This document shows, one piece after another, positions 17,863 to 23,839 of a DNA stretch of 58,709 nucleotides; within the stretch, counting starts at the first letter, position 1; each line of letters opens with the position of its first letter. The stretch comes from an uncultured Bacteroidaceae bacterium (GTDB taxonomy: Bacteria; Bacteroidota; Bacteroidia; Bacteroidales; Bacteroidaceae), in contig CAJOCU010000018.1 of assembly GCA_905233765.1 (NCBI GenBank), positions 1-58,709 on the forward strand, read 5' to 3'. Made by a program: the position numbers and the translations under genes. The notes beneath the pieces are model-generated. The model was not told where the DNA came from, did not search any database, and saw only the letters and a list, made by a program, of their open reading frames with translations.

Positions 17863-17891
17863 CATCGGGCACCCCATACGGGTGTCCGATG
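17863..17891 (+). terminator. Hairpin after the rpiB fragment
   Basis: A 12-base-pair stem with one G-T pair: CATCGGGCACCC (17863-17874) with GGGTGTCCGATG (17880-17891). Probably the original rpiB terminator; it also serves the convergent smalltalk gene end. Confidence 0.65.
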
Positions 17892-17914
17892 CTGTTTCTT
17901 GAATTGTCTTGTTC

Positions 17915-18025
17915 TTACTGCACGTAGCCGGCGGCATGTGCGCCAAGTGTGGTCAGTAGTGCGGTGATGATGGTGATGACAATCTCACCAATCCGCTTCA
18001 GTGTCTTCTTAGTACTGTCCTTCAT
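17915..18025 (-). CDS. Smalltalk-family small protein
   Basis: 36 residues: a basic head (MKDSTKKTLKRIGE), a hydrophobic stretch (IVITIITALLTTLG) and the end AHAAGYVQ. This matches the Bacteroidetes smalltalk family, tiny proteins encoded next to HU-like DNA-binding proteins and, often, a cell-wall amidase. Here it lies downstream of HU on the same strand, and DUF5675 lies beyond, in keeping with that neighbourhood. The hydrophobic segment suggests membrane insertion. Function is unknown. Confidence 0.75.
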   Translation of the reverse strand: MKDSTKKTLKRIGEIVITIITALLTTLGAHAAGYVQ

Positions 18026-18060
18026 AGTTCTTGTTTTTGCGGCCAACGGCCGCGCTCATT

Positions 18061-18092
18061 CTTATTTTCTTATTTTCTTATTTTCTTATTTC
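18061..18092 (+). repeat. 8-bp tandem repeat (CTTATTTT)4
   Basis: Four near-perfect CTTATTTT units between smalltalk and the end of the HU gene. Confidence 0.85.
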
Positions 18093-18188
18093 CCCGAAGG
18101 GTAGCTTGGGAATAGAGGATTGACTGAATGTCAATCCTCCCCAAGCGGCCGAAGCATATCTCCTATGCGGAGGGCGGACAGGGGGCGA

Positions 18189-18737
18189 TTAATCGCCGCC
18201 CTCCTCTTCAGGAGCCTCCGGCTCGCTCCAGGTGGCACTCTCCTCGCCTGCCAGCTGCGCGTTGAGAGAAGCCTTCTGAGCCTTGCGGCTGGTGACCTTC
18301 TCGAAGATGGCTTCCTTGCGGAGGTCGGAGAAGAAGCTGGTCATGCCGTAGTTGATGTTCACCTCCTTGATGTTGTCGGCGGTGAACATCTGGAGAGCCG
18401 TCTTCGGGTTGCCGTCGGCGTCGGTGCCGGGCAGTGCGCCCTCGCTGCTGAGACCGGGCACGAAAAAGCCGAGGTCACCGAGATCGACCTTGTAGCCCTG
18501 CTTCAGGAACTCACGGGTGTGGTCCACGATAGCGGTGATGACACCGATGACCACGTCGCGGGTGTAGGGCGAGCCGTGTTCGCGGATGTGCTGTGCCAGC
18601 TGGCCCAGCGATACGGTGCCGTTGAGCTGGATGTTGGCGTACGCCTTCTCGGCCTCGTCGGGATGAGCGGGATTCTTCATCATACATACAGAGTACTTGA
18701 TGCTCTGGATGGATTCATTTGCGTTGTTCTTTGCCAT
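18189..18737 (-). CDS. HU-like DNA-binding protein
   Basis: 182 residues. The opening SIKYSVCMMKNPAHPDEAEKAYANIQ leads into an HU/IHF-like fold (VSLGQLAQHIREHGSPYTRD, GYKVDLGDLGFFVPGLSSEG), with a C-terminal acidic tail ending PEEEGGD. Bacteroidetes carry many such longer HU relatives, thought to bind and bend DNA and typical of mobile or phage-like modules. A relic of a second HU-like gene with the same opening lies at 44673. It has its own promoter 105 bases upstream and a REP-like element in the leader. The smalltalk gene follows downstream on the same strand. Confidence 0.85.
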   Translation of the reverse strand: MAKNNANESIQSIKYSVCMMKNPAHPDEAEKAYANIQLNGTVSLGQLAQHIREHGSPYTRDVVIGVITAIVDHTREFLKQGYKVDLGDLGFFVPGLSSEGALPGTDADGNPKTALQMFTADNIKEVNINYGMTSFFSDLRKEAIFEKVTSRKAQKASLNAQLAGEESATWSEPEAPEEEGGD

Positions 18738-18747
18738 GTTTTGTTGA

Positions 18748-18780
18748 GCCCCCTTCTAACTTCCCCCCGTAGGGGAAGGA
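18748..18780. repeat. GC-rich REP-like element (b) in the HU leader
   Basis: CCCCCTTCTAAC, a CCCC/GGGG hairpin and GGACTC. Related to element (a) at 13609-13632. It starts 11 bases upstream of the HU start codon, so it is in the untranslated leader and could affect translation. Confidence 0.55.
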
Positions 18781-18841
18781 CTCTTTGGAGCCGTTGGAGT
18801 CGTGGTTAAATTTTGTGTTTGGGTTGTTGAGATCTCGAGTG

Positions 18842-18849
18842 CAAAGGTA
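18842..18849 (-). promoter_or_regulatory. Promoter -7 element for HU
   Basis: The minus strand reads TACCTTTG, 105 bases upstream of the HU start codon, leaving a long leader that contains the REP-like element. Confidence 0.6.
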
Positions 18850-18955
18850 CAACATATTCCTGAGAAAAACCAGGCTTTTTCTTGGGGTGCGCGGAATAAG
18901 CATCACGTGTTGCACCCCAAAAAGCGAGGCACAGGAAAGTTTTTCTTCCGTTTTC

Positions 18956-18987
18956 TTGACGGAACCCATAGTTTTTTCCTAACTTTG
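18956..18987 (+). promoter_or_regulatory. Promoter for the 64-residue protein
   Basis: TTG at 18956-18958, a 21-base spacer and TAACTTTG at 18980-18987. It lies 33 bases before the ATG at 19020. Confidence 0.6.
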
Positions 18988-19019
18988 CAGCGGAAAACAA
19001 GAATTAATGAGCAAACGAT

Positions 19020-19214
19020 ATGGAAGCAATCACCTTTACTCCAGCACAAGTCCATGTGTTTAACCTCGTTTCCCACATCAAGTCGGCACTGGGTCTGGAA
19101 CAGCTGCGCCAGCAGCTTGCGGCCTTCTACGCTAAGCAGGTGGACGACGAGATGGATGCACTCTGGGAGAGTGGCTTGTTTATCGTAAACGGGCGCAAAG
19201 TGCTGGTGAAATAG
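19020..19214 (+). CDS. Small protein of unknown function (antitoxin-like in size)
   Basis: 64 residues with the core LRQQLAAFYAKQVDDEMDALWESG. A similar helical motif occurs in small Bacteroidales proteins that often partner with toxin-like genes. No toxin gene follows here. It has a good promoter and a strong terminator, so it is probably a single-gene transcript. The end VNGRKVLVK differs from my memory of family members, so the C-terminus may be altered. Confidence 0.6.
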   Translation: MEAITFTPAQVHVFNLVSHIKSALGLEQLRQQLAAFYAKQVDDEMDALWESGLFIVNGRKVLVK

Positions 19215-19237
19215 CTGCCACTACCTCGTGAACAACA

Positions 19238-19271
19238 ATCCCCGCCAAGGCTGTCGCGCTCTGGCGGGGAT
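19238..19271 (+). terminator. Terminator after the 64-residue protein
   Basis: A perfect 10-base-pair stem, ATCCCCGCCA (19238-19247) with TGGCGGGGAT (19262-19271), followed by an AT-rich stretch. Confidence 0.75.
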
Positions 19272-19297
19272 AATTTCATTGTTTCAAATTTCAATTC

Positions 19298-19705
19298 TCA
19301 ATTTTTCACCGTTAGGTGAATCATCTCCCCTTCCTTGCGTTCGCTGAGTCGCTGCATCAGCGCCTCCAGCGTCTTGCGGCTGTTATAGACATGGCCTGTC
19401 AGGAGAGCCTTGCCCACGAGGATGCAGCCGCTGCTGTCCGAGGGGTTGTTGCCGGCATGGATGCGGATGCCCTCACGGCGCGGCACATTGAGCAGAATAG
19501 GCAGCCAGCGCTTGAACTTGGGTGACCAGGTGATGGCCACATCGTAGGTGCCGGGGCTGATGGCGCGGGGTAACATATGATTGGCAGGGGCTAGGCTGGG
19601 TTCCAGCGTGTCGCAGAAGTAGGCCTTGCCCAGTTCGTTGACGATGCTCAGGCGGCCTGCCGTGTAAGTCTTTGTCTTGTCTGTTCGTTCTAATAGTAGT
19701 TCCAT
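19298..19705 (-). CDS. DUF5675 family protein
   Basis: 135 residues. It contains GRLSIVNELGKAYFCDTLEPS, ISPGTYDVAI, REGIRIHAGNNPSDSSGCILVG and an amphipathic C-terminal helix. The H-x-G-N and S-S-G-C-I-L-VG motifs are typical of DUF5675, found in phages and Bacteroidetes accessory loci. The Cys and His arrangement resembles L,D-transpeptidase-like folds, so a cell-wall role is possible but unproven. It is the last gene of a minus-strand group that starts near 21450. Confidence 0.8.
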   Translation of the reverse strand: MELLLERTDKTKTYTAGRLSIVNELGKAYFCDTLEPSLAPANHMLPRAISPGTYDVAITWSPKFKRWLPILLNVPRREGIRIHAGNNPSDSSGCILVGKALLTGHVYNSRKTLEALMQRLSERKEGEMIHLTVKN

Positions 19706-19712
19706 AAAAATT

Positions 19713-19769
19713 CGTTTAACGTTTAACGTTTATCGTTTAAAGGGTTTAAGGGGTTTAAGGGGTTTAAGG
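19713..19769 (+). repeat. Two adjoining tandem repeats, 7 bp then 9 bp
   Basis: CGTTTAA four times (19713-19740), then GGTTTAAGG three times (19743-19769). The 9-bp part lies inside the end of the DUF7833-like gene on the minus strand and encodes the repeated tripeptide Pro-Leu-Asn just before its C-terminus. Confidence 0.8.
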
Positions 19770-20382
19770 GTTGAAAGACTCGAGTTAGTAGTCCTTCGGC
19801 CTTCAGCCGCTGGTATTCCTCGTAGCTGACGCAGTTCCTGGCTCGCTCGTCGCGCTCGCGATTGCGGCGCTCCCGCTCCTCTTCCTCGATGCGGCGGGCT
19901 GCGGCGCGGCGCTCCGCTTCGCGGGCCTTGTAGCGCTCCTGTTCCAGCTGCCGCTGCTCCTCGGGCGTGAGCTCGGCGACGGGAGGGTTGTCATAGTAGC
20001 CGTTGAGCACCTTTTCGAAGTGGTCGTCGCTCTCGGTGAGCCAGATGAAGGAGGCGATGAAGGGGTAGCCTTTCTTGCGCCCGTTGAGGAAGTCGCTGCG
20101 CGCCATGTTGACGACGGCATCCACGAGCGCCTGCTTGCTGTTCCACTGATTCACGAGGGCTTGCACGCGGCTTTTCTTACCCTTCGACAGATAGTTGATG
20201 GGACGTATCTGGCTGCCGTGCAGCTGCAGCGTGGCGTTGAAGAAGCGGATGAAGGCTTCCCAGTTGATCTTCAGGTCCTCGTTCGGCGCAGCCGTTTTCT
20301 TGGGCACAAAATCCAGACCGGTATGGCCTTCTTCCTTAGCCTCTTCTTTATTACTTTCTTTTTTGGTTCTTTTTTCTTTCAT
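19723..20382 (-). CDS. DUF7833-like protein with charged C-terminal coiled coil
   Basis: 219 residues from the ATG at 20382, which has an AGGAG-like sequence just upstream; the frame is open from 20442. A basic N-terminal part precedes a conserved core (DLKINWEAFIRFFNATLQ, VQALVNQWNSKQAL, NMARSDFLNGRKKGYPF) like the C-terminal part of phage or island replication-initiation proteins. A long Arg/Glu-rich helix follows (about 140-190), and the tail is three PLN repeats. Probably an accessory-element replication or DNA-handling protein; the function is inferred. It is in one run with the HNH gene and DUF5675. Confidence 0.65.
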   Translation of the reverse strand: MKEKRTKKESNKEEAKEEGHTGLDFVPKKTAAPNEDLKINWEAFIRFFNATLQLHGSQIRPINYLSKGKKSRVQALVNQWNSKQALVDAVVNMARSDFLNGRKKGYPFIASFIWLTESDDHFEKVLNGYYDNPPVAELTPEEQRQLEQERYKAREAERRAAARRIEEEERERRNRERDERARNCVSYEEYQRLKAEGLLTRVFQPLNPLNPLNPLNDKR

Positions 20383-20431
20383 TTTTCTTCTCCTTTCGTT
20401 CTTAAATGCGCATATTTTTATCTTTTCATTT

Positions 20432-21154
20432 TTAATTCTCAAAATATCCTATCAGTCGTTCGCAGTAGCAGCTGCGCCAGCCGCCTTGCCCCAGGTCCCA
20501 GTAGCAGAGGAAGCGCGGGTTGTCGTAGGCGCTGCCCGACGTCTTGTAGGTGTAGTGGTTGCTGATGTAGTCGGCCTGCAGCGTCCCTGTGCGCCGCACG
20601 ATCTCGCCGTTCTCCTTGCGGAACACGAAGGTCACCTCGCGCTCCTGCATCTCCTGACGCAGGAACTGCACGGCACGCTCGTCGGCCGTCACGAACAGTT
20701 GCAACCTGGCATCGCTGTCCTCGTGCTGCGTGATCACCTGCAGGTTCGAGGGACGGTCATCCAGCGTGTTGCCGTTCTTGTGATCGATGACCCAGTGGCG
20801 GCGGTCTGCGACGGCGAAACCAGTCTGACATAGCATTGTCAGGTATGAACGGTAGAGGTGTATCAGTTCACCTTTGTGTGTGAACTTGAAATCTGCCCTC
20901 TGATGCAAACTGTATCTGCCTTTATATGCTTTAGACGTTGCCTTCAGCTCTATCCGAATGCGCCGTCCGCCGAACTTCTTCGAGCGGAACGTGTGCCAGA
21001 TGCGCAGGTTGCGGTCATTCTTCAGGTCCTCGGGCGCGTACTGTAGTGCGCCCTCCCACGACGGCACCCATTCCAGTCGGGTGCCGTCCTTCAGTACCAT
21101 GAGCGACCGCTCATCCGGCACCGCCTCAAATACCAATTTTCTCTTCTTTGTCAT
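20432..21154 (-). CDS. HNH endonuclease-like protein with a DUF2693-like tail
   Basis: 240 residues from the ATG at 21154 (MTKKRKLVFEAVPDE). The frame is open to an ATG at 21196 that overlaps the upstream stop as ATGA, so a longer coupled start is possible. The HNH motif is VIDHKNGNTLDDRPSNLQVIT, as in phage and mobile-intron endonucleases. Later VTFVFRKENGEIVRRTGTL resembles DUF2693. The protein probably cuts or binds DNA. It lies between a small coiled-coil gene and the DUF7833-like gene. Confidence 0.75.
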   Translation of the reverse strand: MTKKRKLVFEAVPDERSLMVLKDGTRLEWVPSWEGALQYAPEDLKNDRNLRIWHTFRSKKFGGRRIRIELKATSKAYKGRYSLHQRADFKFTHKGELIHLYRSYLTMLCQTGFAVADRRHWVIDHKNGNTLDDRPSNLQVITQHEDSDARLQLFVTADERAVQFLRQEMQEREVTFVFRKENGEIVRRTGTLQADYISNHYTYKTSGSAYDNPRFLCYWDLGQGGWRSCYCERLIGYFEN

Positions 21155-21192
21155 AACATTTGGAATTAATGATTGTAAGATTATTTCGCAGT

Positions 21193-21450
21193 TCATTCCT
21201 CCAGCAGCTTACTGAGTTCGCGTGCCAGTCGCGCGATCTCCAGAACGATGAAGTCCCGTTTGGCGGCCAGCATTGCGCAGGCCGTCGTGTGGTCGCGCAG
21301 ATACACCTCCAACCAATCCTGCGGCTCATGCTTGTCCGCTTCCGTAATCGCGCAGATGACCCCTTCGAGTTCATCCAGGTCCTCGCGCAGCCCGAAGATC
21401 TTATCCACCAGCTGCTTCATTTTCTCATTGTCAAATTCCATACCTTGCAT
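21193..21450 (-). CDS. Small helical protein of unknown function
   Basis: 85 residues (an ATG at 21441 would give 82), almost all predicted helix: EKMKQLVDKIFGLREDLDEL and RELSKLLEE. It is the first gene of the run to the HNH, DUF7833-like and DUF5675 genes. Its promoter region carries a palindrome and a four-unit 22-bp repeat, so the run is probably tightly regulated. Confidence 0.6.
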   Translation of the reverse strand: MQGMEFDNEKMKQLVDKIFGLREDLDELEGVICAITEADKHEPQDWLEVYLRDHTTACAMLAAKRDFIVLEIARLARELSKLLEE

Positions 21451-21457
21451 TTTTTTT

Positions 21458-21481
21458 AATTTCTCAATTTCTCAATTTCCT
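21458..21481 (+). repeat. 8-bp tandem repeat (AATTTCTC)3
   Basis: Three near-identical AATTTCTC units just upstream of the start of the 85-residue gene. Confidence 0.65.
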
Positions 21482-21498
21482 ACACCCTCTAGGCTATC

Positions 21499-21586
21499 GG
21501 CGTTTTCAATGCATTGAATTCGCGTTTTCACCGCATTGAATTCGCCAACTCACTGCATTGAATTTCTGTTTTTAATGCATTGAAGA
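21499..21586. repeat. Four direct repeats of 22 bp with core GCATTGAA
   Basis: GCATTGAA begins at 21511, 21533, 21555 and 21577, exactly 22 bases apart. Units 1 to 3 end GCATTGAATT, and the flank CGTTTTC is shared by units 1 and 2. In unit 1 the core extends to TTCAATGCATTGAA, a perfect palindrome. The array lies between the promoter and the start codon of the 85-residue gene, in its leader, where repeats could bind a repressor or replication protein. Confidence 0.9.
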
Positions 21587-21600
21587 ATTTTTATTTCCCA

Positions 21601-21630
21601 TAGGTGGCCACCTATTTGAGCACAAAGGTA
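21601..21630 (-). promoter_or_regulatory. Promoter and probable operator of the HNH/DUF7833 run
   Basis: The -7 element TACCTTTG reads on the minus strand at 21630-21623. Just downstream, at the expected transcription start, is a perfect 14-bp palindrome TAGGTGGCCACCTA (21601-21614). A CAAA on the plus strand at 21653-21656 could be the -33 element (22-base spacing). The palindrome at the start site suits a repressor. Confidence 0.65.
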
Positions 21631-21651
21631 CGGACAATCCCATGTTCGCTG

Positions 21652-21706
21652 CAAACAAAAAAAGTGGACTAAAGTGGACTGAATATTTTAGTCCACTTTA
21701 GTCCAC
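21652..21706 (-). terminator. Terminator of the S24 peptidase gene
   Basis: A perfect 17-base-pair inverted repeat (21664-21680 with 21690-21706) with a 9-base loop. On the minus strand it is followed by a run of T, as in intrinsic terminators. Each arm contains two copies of AGTGGACT, so the arms are also direct repeats. Confidence 0.8.
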
Positions 21707-21742
21707 CAAAAACAGGCAGATTTTGTCAGTCTGGAGCCCTGC

Positions 21743-22567
21743 TCAGATGGCCAAAACGAGTTTAGCCCATGCCATTTCCTCCTCTGTCATCTTCACGAAG
21801 CGGTAATCATAGTAATTCGATTTAGCACCAATGTCCTTGTTCAACTTCTTAATCTCGACATAAGAAGGCATTTCCATCAGCCATCCCGCGTTGTACGCCA
21901 TATTCAGCAGCATCATCAACTCCTTTCCCTTGTGACTCTGCAGCACTTCCATCAGCCTTTCCCGCTGCTCCGTAGAGCATTTCTCTGCGAACAAACTCTC
22001 CAGTTCCTTGGCCTTGGGCCTTCCCTTGCCTTTCGGCTGTTCCCTATCCTGCCGCTCTTGCTTCGCCGCCTCGCTGATGCAGGCCTGTATCTCGCCGAAG
22101 GGAGCGCGCAGCGTGTCCTTCAGCACCTTCAGCACGCGGGCGCGGATGCGAAGCTCCATCCCTTCGCGCACGTGTATCGGACGGAACGCACGGTTGCGCG
22201 GCACCAGCCACACCTCGCCGCGCTCGTCGCGCACGAAAAGCTTGATCATCATCTCGCCATCCAGCGTCACCAACACCGCCTCGTTGTCGCAGGCCGTGTC
22301 GCACAGCTCCACCAGCACCTCGTCGCCGTCGCAGATGCCCATATCCTCCATTGAGTTGCCTTTGGCCTGAATCACATAAGCCTTGATGCTGCGGACGATG
22401 TTGTGCGGCAGCGACAAATGGCGCTCCACGAGCACATCGCCCACATCCGACGGCAATCCACACGGCACCCGGTTGCCATACACCGGCACTTCCACATCAC
22501 ACACGCGCGGCTGCCAGCCTTGTTCCTCCAGCAGCCGCATCATTTCCTCTAATTCATCATCGGTCAT
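21743..22567 (-). CDS. S24 (LexA/UmuD-type) peptidase-like regulator
   Basis: 274 residues from the ATG at 22567 (MTDDELEEMMRLLEEQGW); the frame is open to 22627. The S24 serine is in AKGNSMEDMGICDGDEVLVE and the lysine in LDGEMMIKLFVRDE, the Ser-Lys dyad of LexA and UmuD self-cleaving proteins. No clear helix-turn-helix precedes it; a long charged C-terminal extension of about 110 residues follows. It is probably a phage-like repressor or UmuD-like protein that responds to DNA damage. It sits beside the palindrome and 22-bp repeats and is the obvious candidate to bind them. Confidence 0.8.
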   Translation of the reverse strand: MTDDELEEMMRLLEEQGWQPRVCDVEVPVYGNRVPCGLPSDVGDVLVERHLSLPHNIVRSIKAYVIQAKGNSMEDMGICDGDEVLVELCDTACDNEAVLVTLDGEMMIKLFVRDERGEVWLVPRNRAFRPIHVREGMELRIRARVLKVLKDTLRAPFGEIQACISEAAKQERQDREQPKGKGRPKAKELESLFAEKCSTEQRERLMEVLQSHKGKELMMLLNMAYNAGWLMEMPSYVEIKKLNKDIGAKSNYYDYRFVKMTEEEMAWAKLVLAI

Positions 22568-22578
22568 TCTTCTGTTAT

Positions 22579-22618
22579 GAGTTTTTGAGTTAATGAGTTT
22601 ATAAGTTTGTGAGTTTGT
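22579..22618 (+). repeat. 8-bp tandem repeat (GAGTTTNT)5
   Basis: Five units (GAGTTTTT, GAGTTAAT, GAGTTTAT, AAGTTTGT, GAGTTTGT) just upstream of the S24 peptidase start on its strand. Confidence 0.75.
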
Positions 22619-22690
22619 ATAAAACATCAGCTTCCAGCATCACATCGTGAGGTGGAAACTTCTTGATTAAGCACAGAAAAGGGAATGGGA

Positions 22691-22990
22691 CTACGCTTTC
22701 TGATAAAGCGACAAAGGCTTTTGCAACGACGAGCGGAAGCTGAGCATTGTCAGCTTCTTCGTATTGTAACGGAAAACGACCGTATAGCCCATCACATAGA
22801 TGAAGCGCACATCAGCGCGTGTCGAAGGGCTGCTTGCTGTAGGCATCTGGGCTACGCGCAACAGAGCATCCATCAGTTCCTTCAGCAGCTTACGGCTATA
22901 GGTGTCTGAGCCGTTGCGCTTGTCATAAAATGTCAGAATCCGATGGAGCTGTGCGGTGCTGCGGCGACTGAATTCAAGTTCTAGAGCCAT
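22691..22990 (-). CDS. ParE/RelE-type toxin
   Basis: 99 residues. ELEFSRRSTAQLHRILTFYDKRNGSDTY, an LLKELMDALLRV helix, and the strands VRFIYVMGYTVVFRYN and LTMLSFRSS follow the plan of the type II ParE/RelE toxin fold. Such toxins poison gyrase or cleave mRNA on ribosomes. It overlaps by 10 bases the gene upstream, which encodes the probable antitoxin. Confidence 0.75.
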   Translation of the reverse strand: MALELEFSRRSTAQLHRILTFYDKRNGSDTYSRKLLKELMDALLRVAQMPTASSPSTRADVRFIYVMGYTVVFRYNTKKLTMLSFRSSLQKPLSLYQKA

Positions 22991-23223
22991 TGTGCGAACA
23001 TCGTTTTGAATTCGCCAAGGCTCACAGTCTCGCCACGCTCAACCGCAGCTATCTCCTCCTCGATATCAGGCGTCACTTGTAACACCCCATCCACGATGCG
23101 AGCATAAGCCACATCATCTGGCATCACCGCTGCTTCGCAGGCATATGCTGCTACGGGTTCCTGAGCCGTTGGGATTGCAGGCTCCTCTTCAGTCGTATAA
23201 GGATAGGGCTTATGTTCTTTCAT
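22981..23223 (-). CDS. Probable antitoxin partner of the ParE-type toxin
   Basis: 80 residues from the ATG at 23223 (MKEHKPYPYTTEEE). Low-complexity N-terminal part, then VVDGVLQ-like strands and a terminal helix EEEIAAVERGETVSLGEFK, the usual place for toxin binding. A -7 element lies 18 bases before the start. Not a family I recognise by name; called from position and size. Confidence 0.6.
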   Translation of the reverse strand: MKEHKPYPYTTEEEPAIPTAQEPVAAYACEAAVMPDDVAYARIVDGVLQVTPDIEEEIAAVERGETVSLGEFKTMFAQWL

Positions 23224-23241
23224 CGTTGCTTGATTTTGCTG

Positions 23242-23249
23242 CAAAGATA
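23242..23249 (-). promoter_or_regulatory. Promoter -7 element for the toxin-antitoxin pair
   Basis: The minus strand reads TATCTTTG, 18 bases upstream of the antitoxin start. Confidence 0.55.
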
Positions 23250-23313
23250 TGCCGAATCCGCGACACCGCAAAATTTTCGCCCCTTTTTCTGTGCCGCTAA
23301 GTCATAGATCGCT

Positions 23314-23348
23314 TTCTAATCTTCTAATTTTATAATTCTCTAATCTTT
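23314..23348 (+). repeat. 8-bp tandem repeat (TTCTAATC-like)
   Basis: Four degenerate units (TTCTAATC, TTCTAATT, TTATAATT, CTCTAATC) in the gap between the antitoxin and the restriction remnant. Confidence 0.65.
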
Positions 23349-23380
23349 CTCTGTTTTAGGGTTGAACGATTATCTTATCT

Positions 23381-23758
23381 TTACGCCGCCCAGCCAAATC
23401 CCTGAGAAGCCATATCGATGAAGTGATTCAGGAGCAGGTTGATTTTGTCGTTGAAGGCAACACGGTCGTAACTCTCTGGAAGATCTTCATTCAATGAATG
23501 CTGAATGAGTGAGAACACCTGCTGTTTGGGCTGCTCATCCTTGTACCAATCCACGACCATCACATTCTTTTTCTCTGCTTTCAGTTTCTGGTAAAGGTTC
23601 TTGGATGCCAGAATCACTTTCTGTTCTTCTGCCTTCGTCAACTTTCGGCCTTGAATCAGGAGATCGTAGATTTCCAACTCTTCTTCCTCCAGCCCCATAT
23701 CGGTTGAGCGCGACTGCTCCTTCTTCACCTGTTTCTTATCCGTTGCGTTCTTAGCCAT
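23381..23758 (-). CDS. Type I restriction enzyme HsdR C-terminal remnant (DUF3387-like)
   Basis: 125 residues. From about residue 21 it reads as the C-terminal part of the HsdR motor subunit (LEEEELEIYDLLIQGR, VILASKNLYQKLKAEK, NVMVVDWYKDEQPKQQ, NLLLNHFIDMASQGFGW). The motor and nuclease domains are absent, and no hsdM or hsdS lies nearby. A new, Lys-rich N-terminus (MAKNATDKKQVKKEQ) gives it an in-frame start, so it could be made as a small protein. More likely it is the tail of a deleted gene. Confidence 0.75.
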   Translation of the reverse strand: MAKNATDKKQVKKEQSRSTDMGLEEEELEIYDLLIQGRKLTKAEEQKVILASKNLYQKLKAEKKNVMVVDWYKDEQPKQQVFSLIQHSLNEDLPESYDRVAFNDKINLLLNHFIDMASQGFGWAA

Positions 23759-23839
23759 ACTATCTTTTAAAAAGTATCTCTATCGACAATTTAAATATGA
23801 GCCTGCATCCTGCTGCAAATTATGTATAATTAAATTCAC

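Noticed and set aside
21499..21586. 22-bp repeats as a CRISPR array
   Set aside because: The units are only partly conserved, there are no equal-length unique spacers and no cas genes; they lie in a promoter leader.
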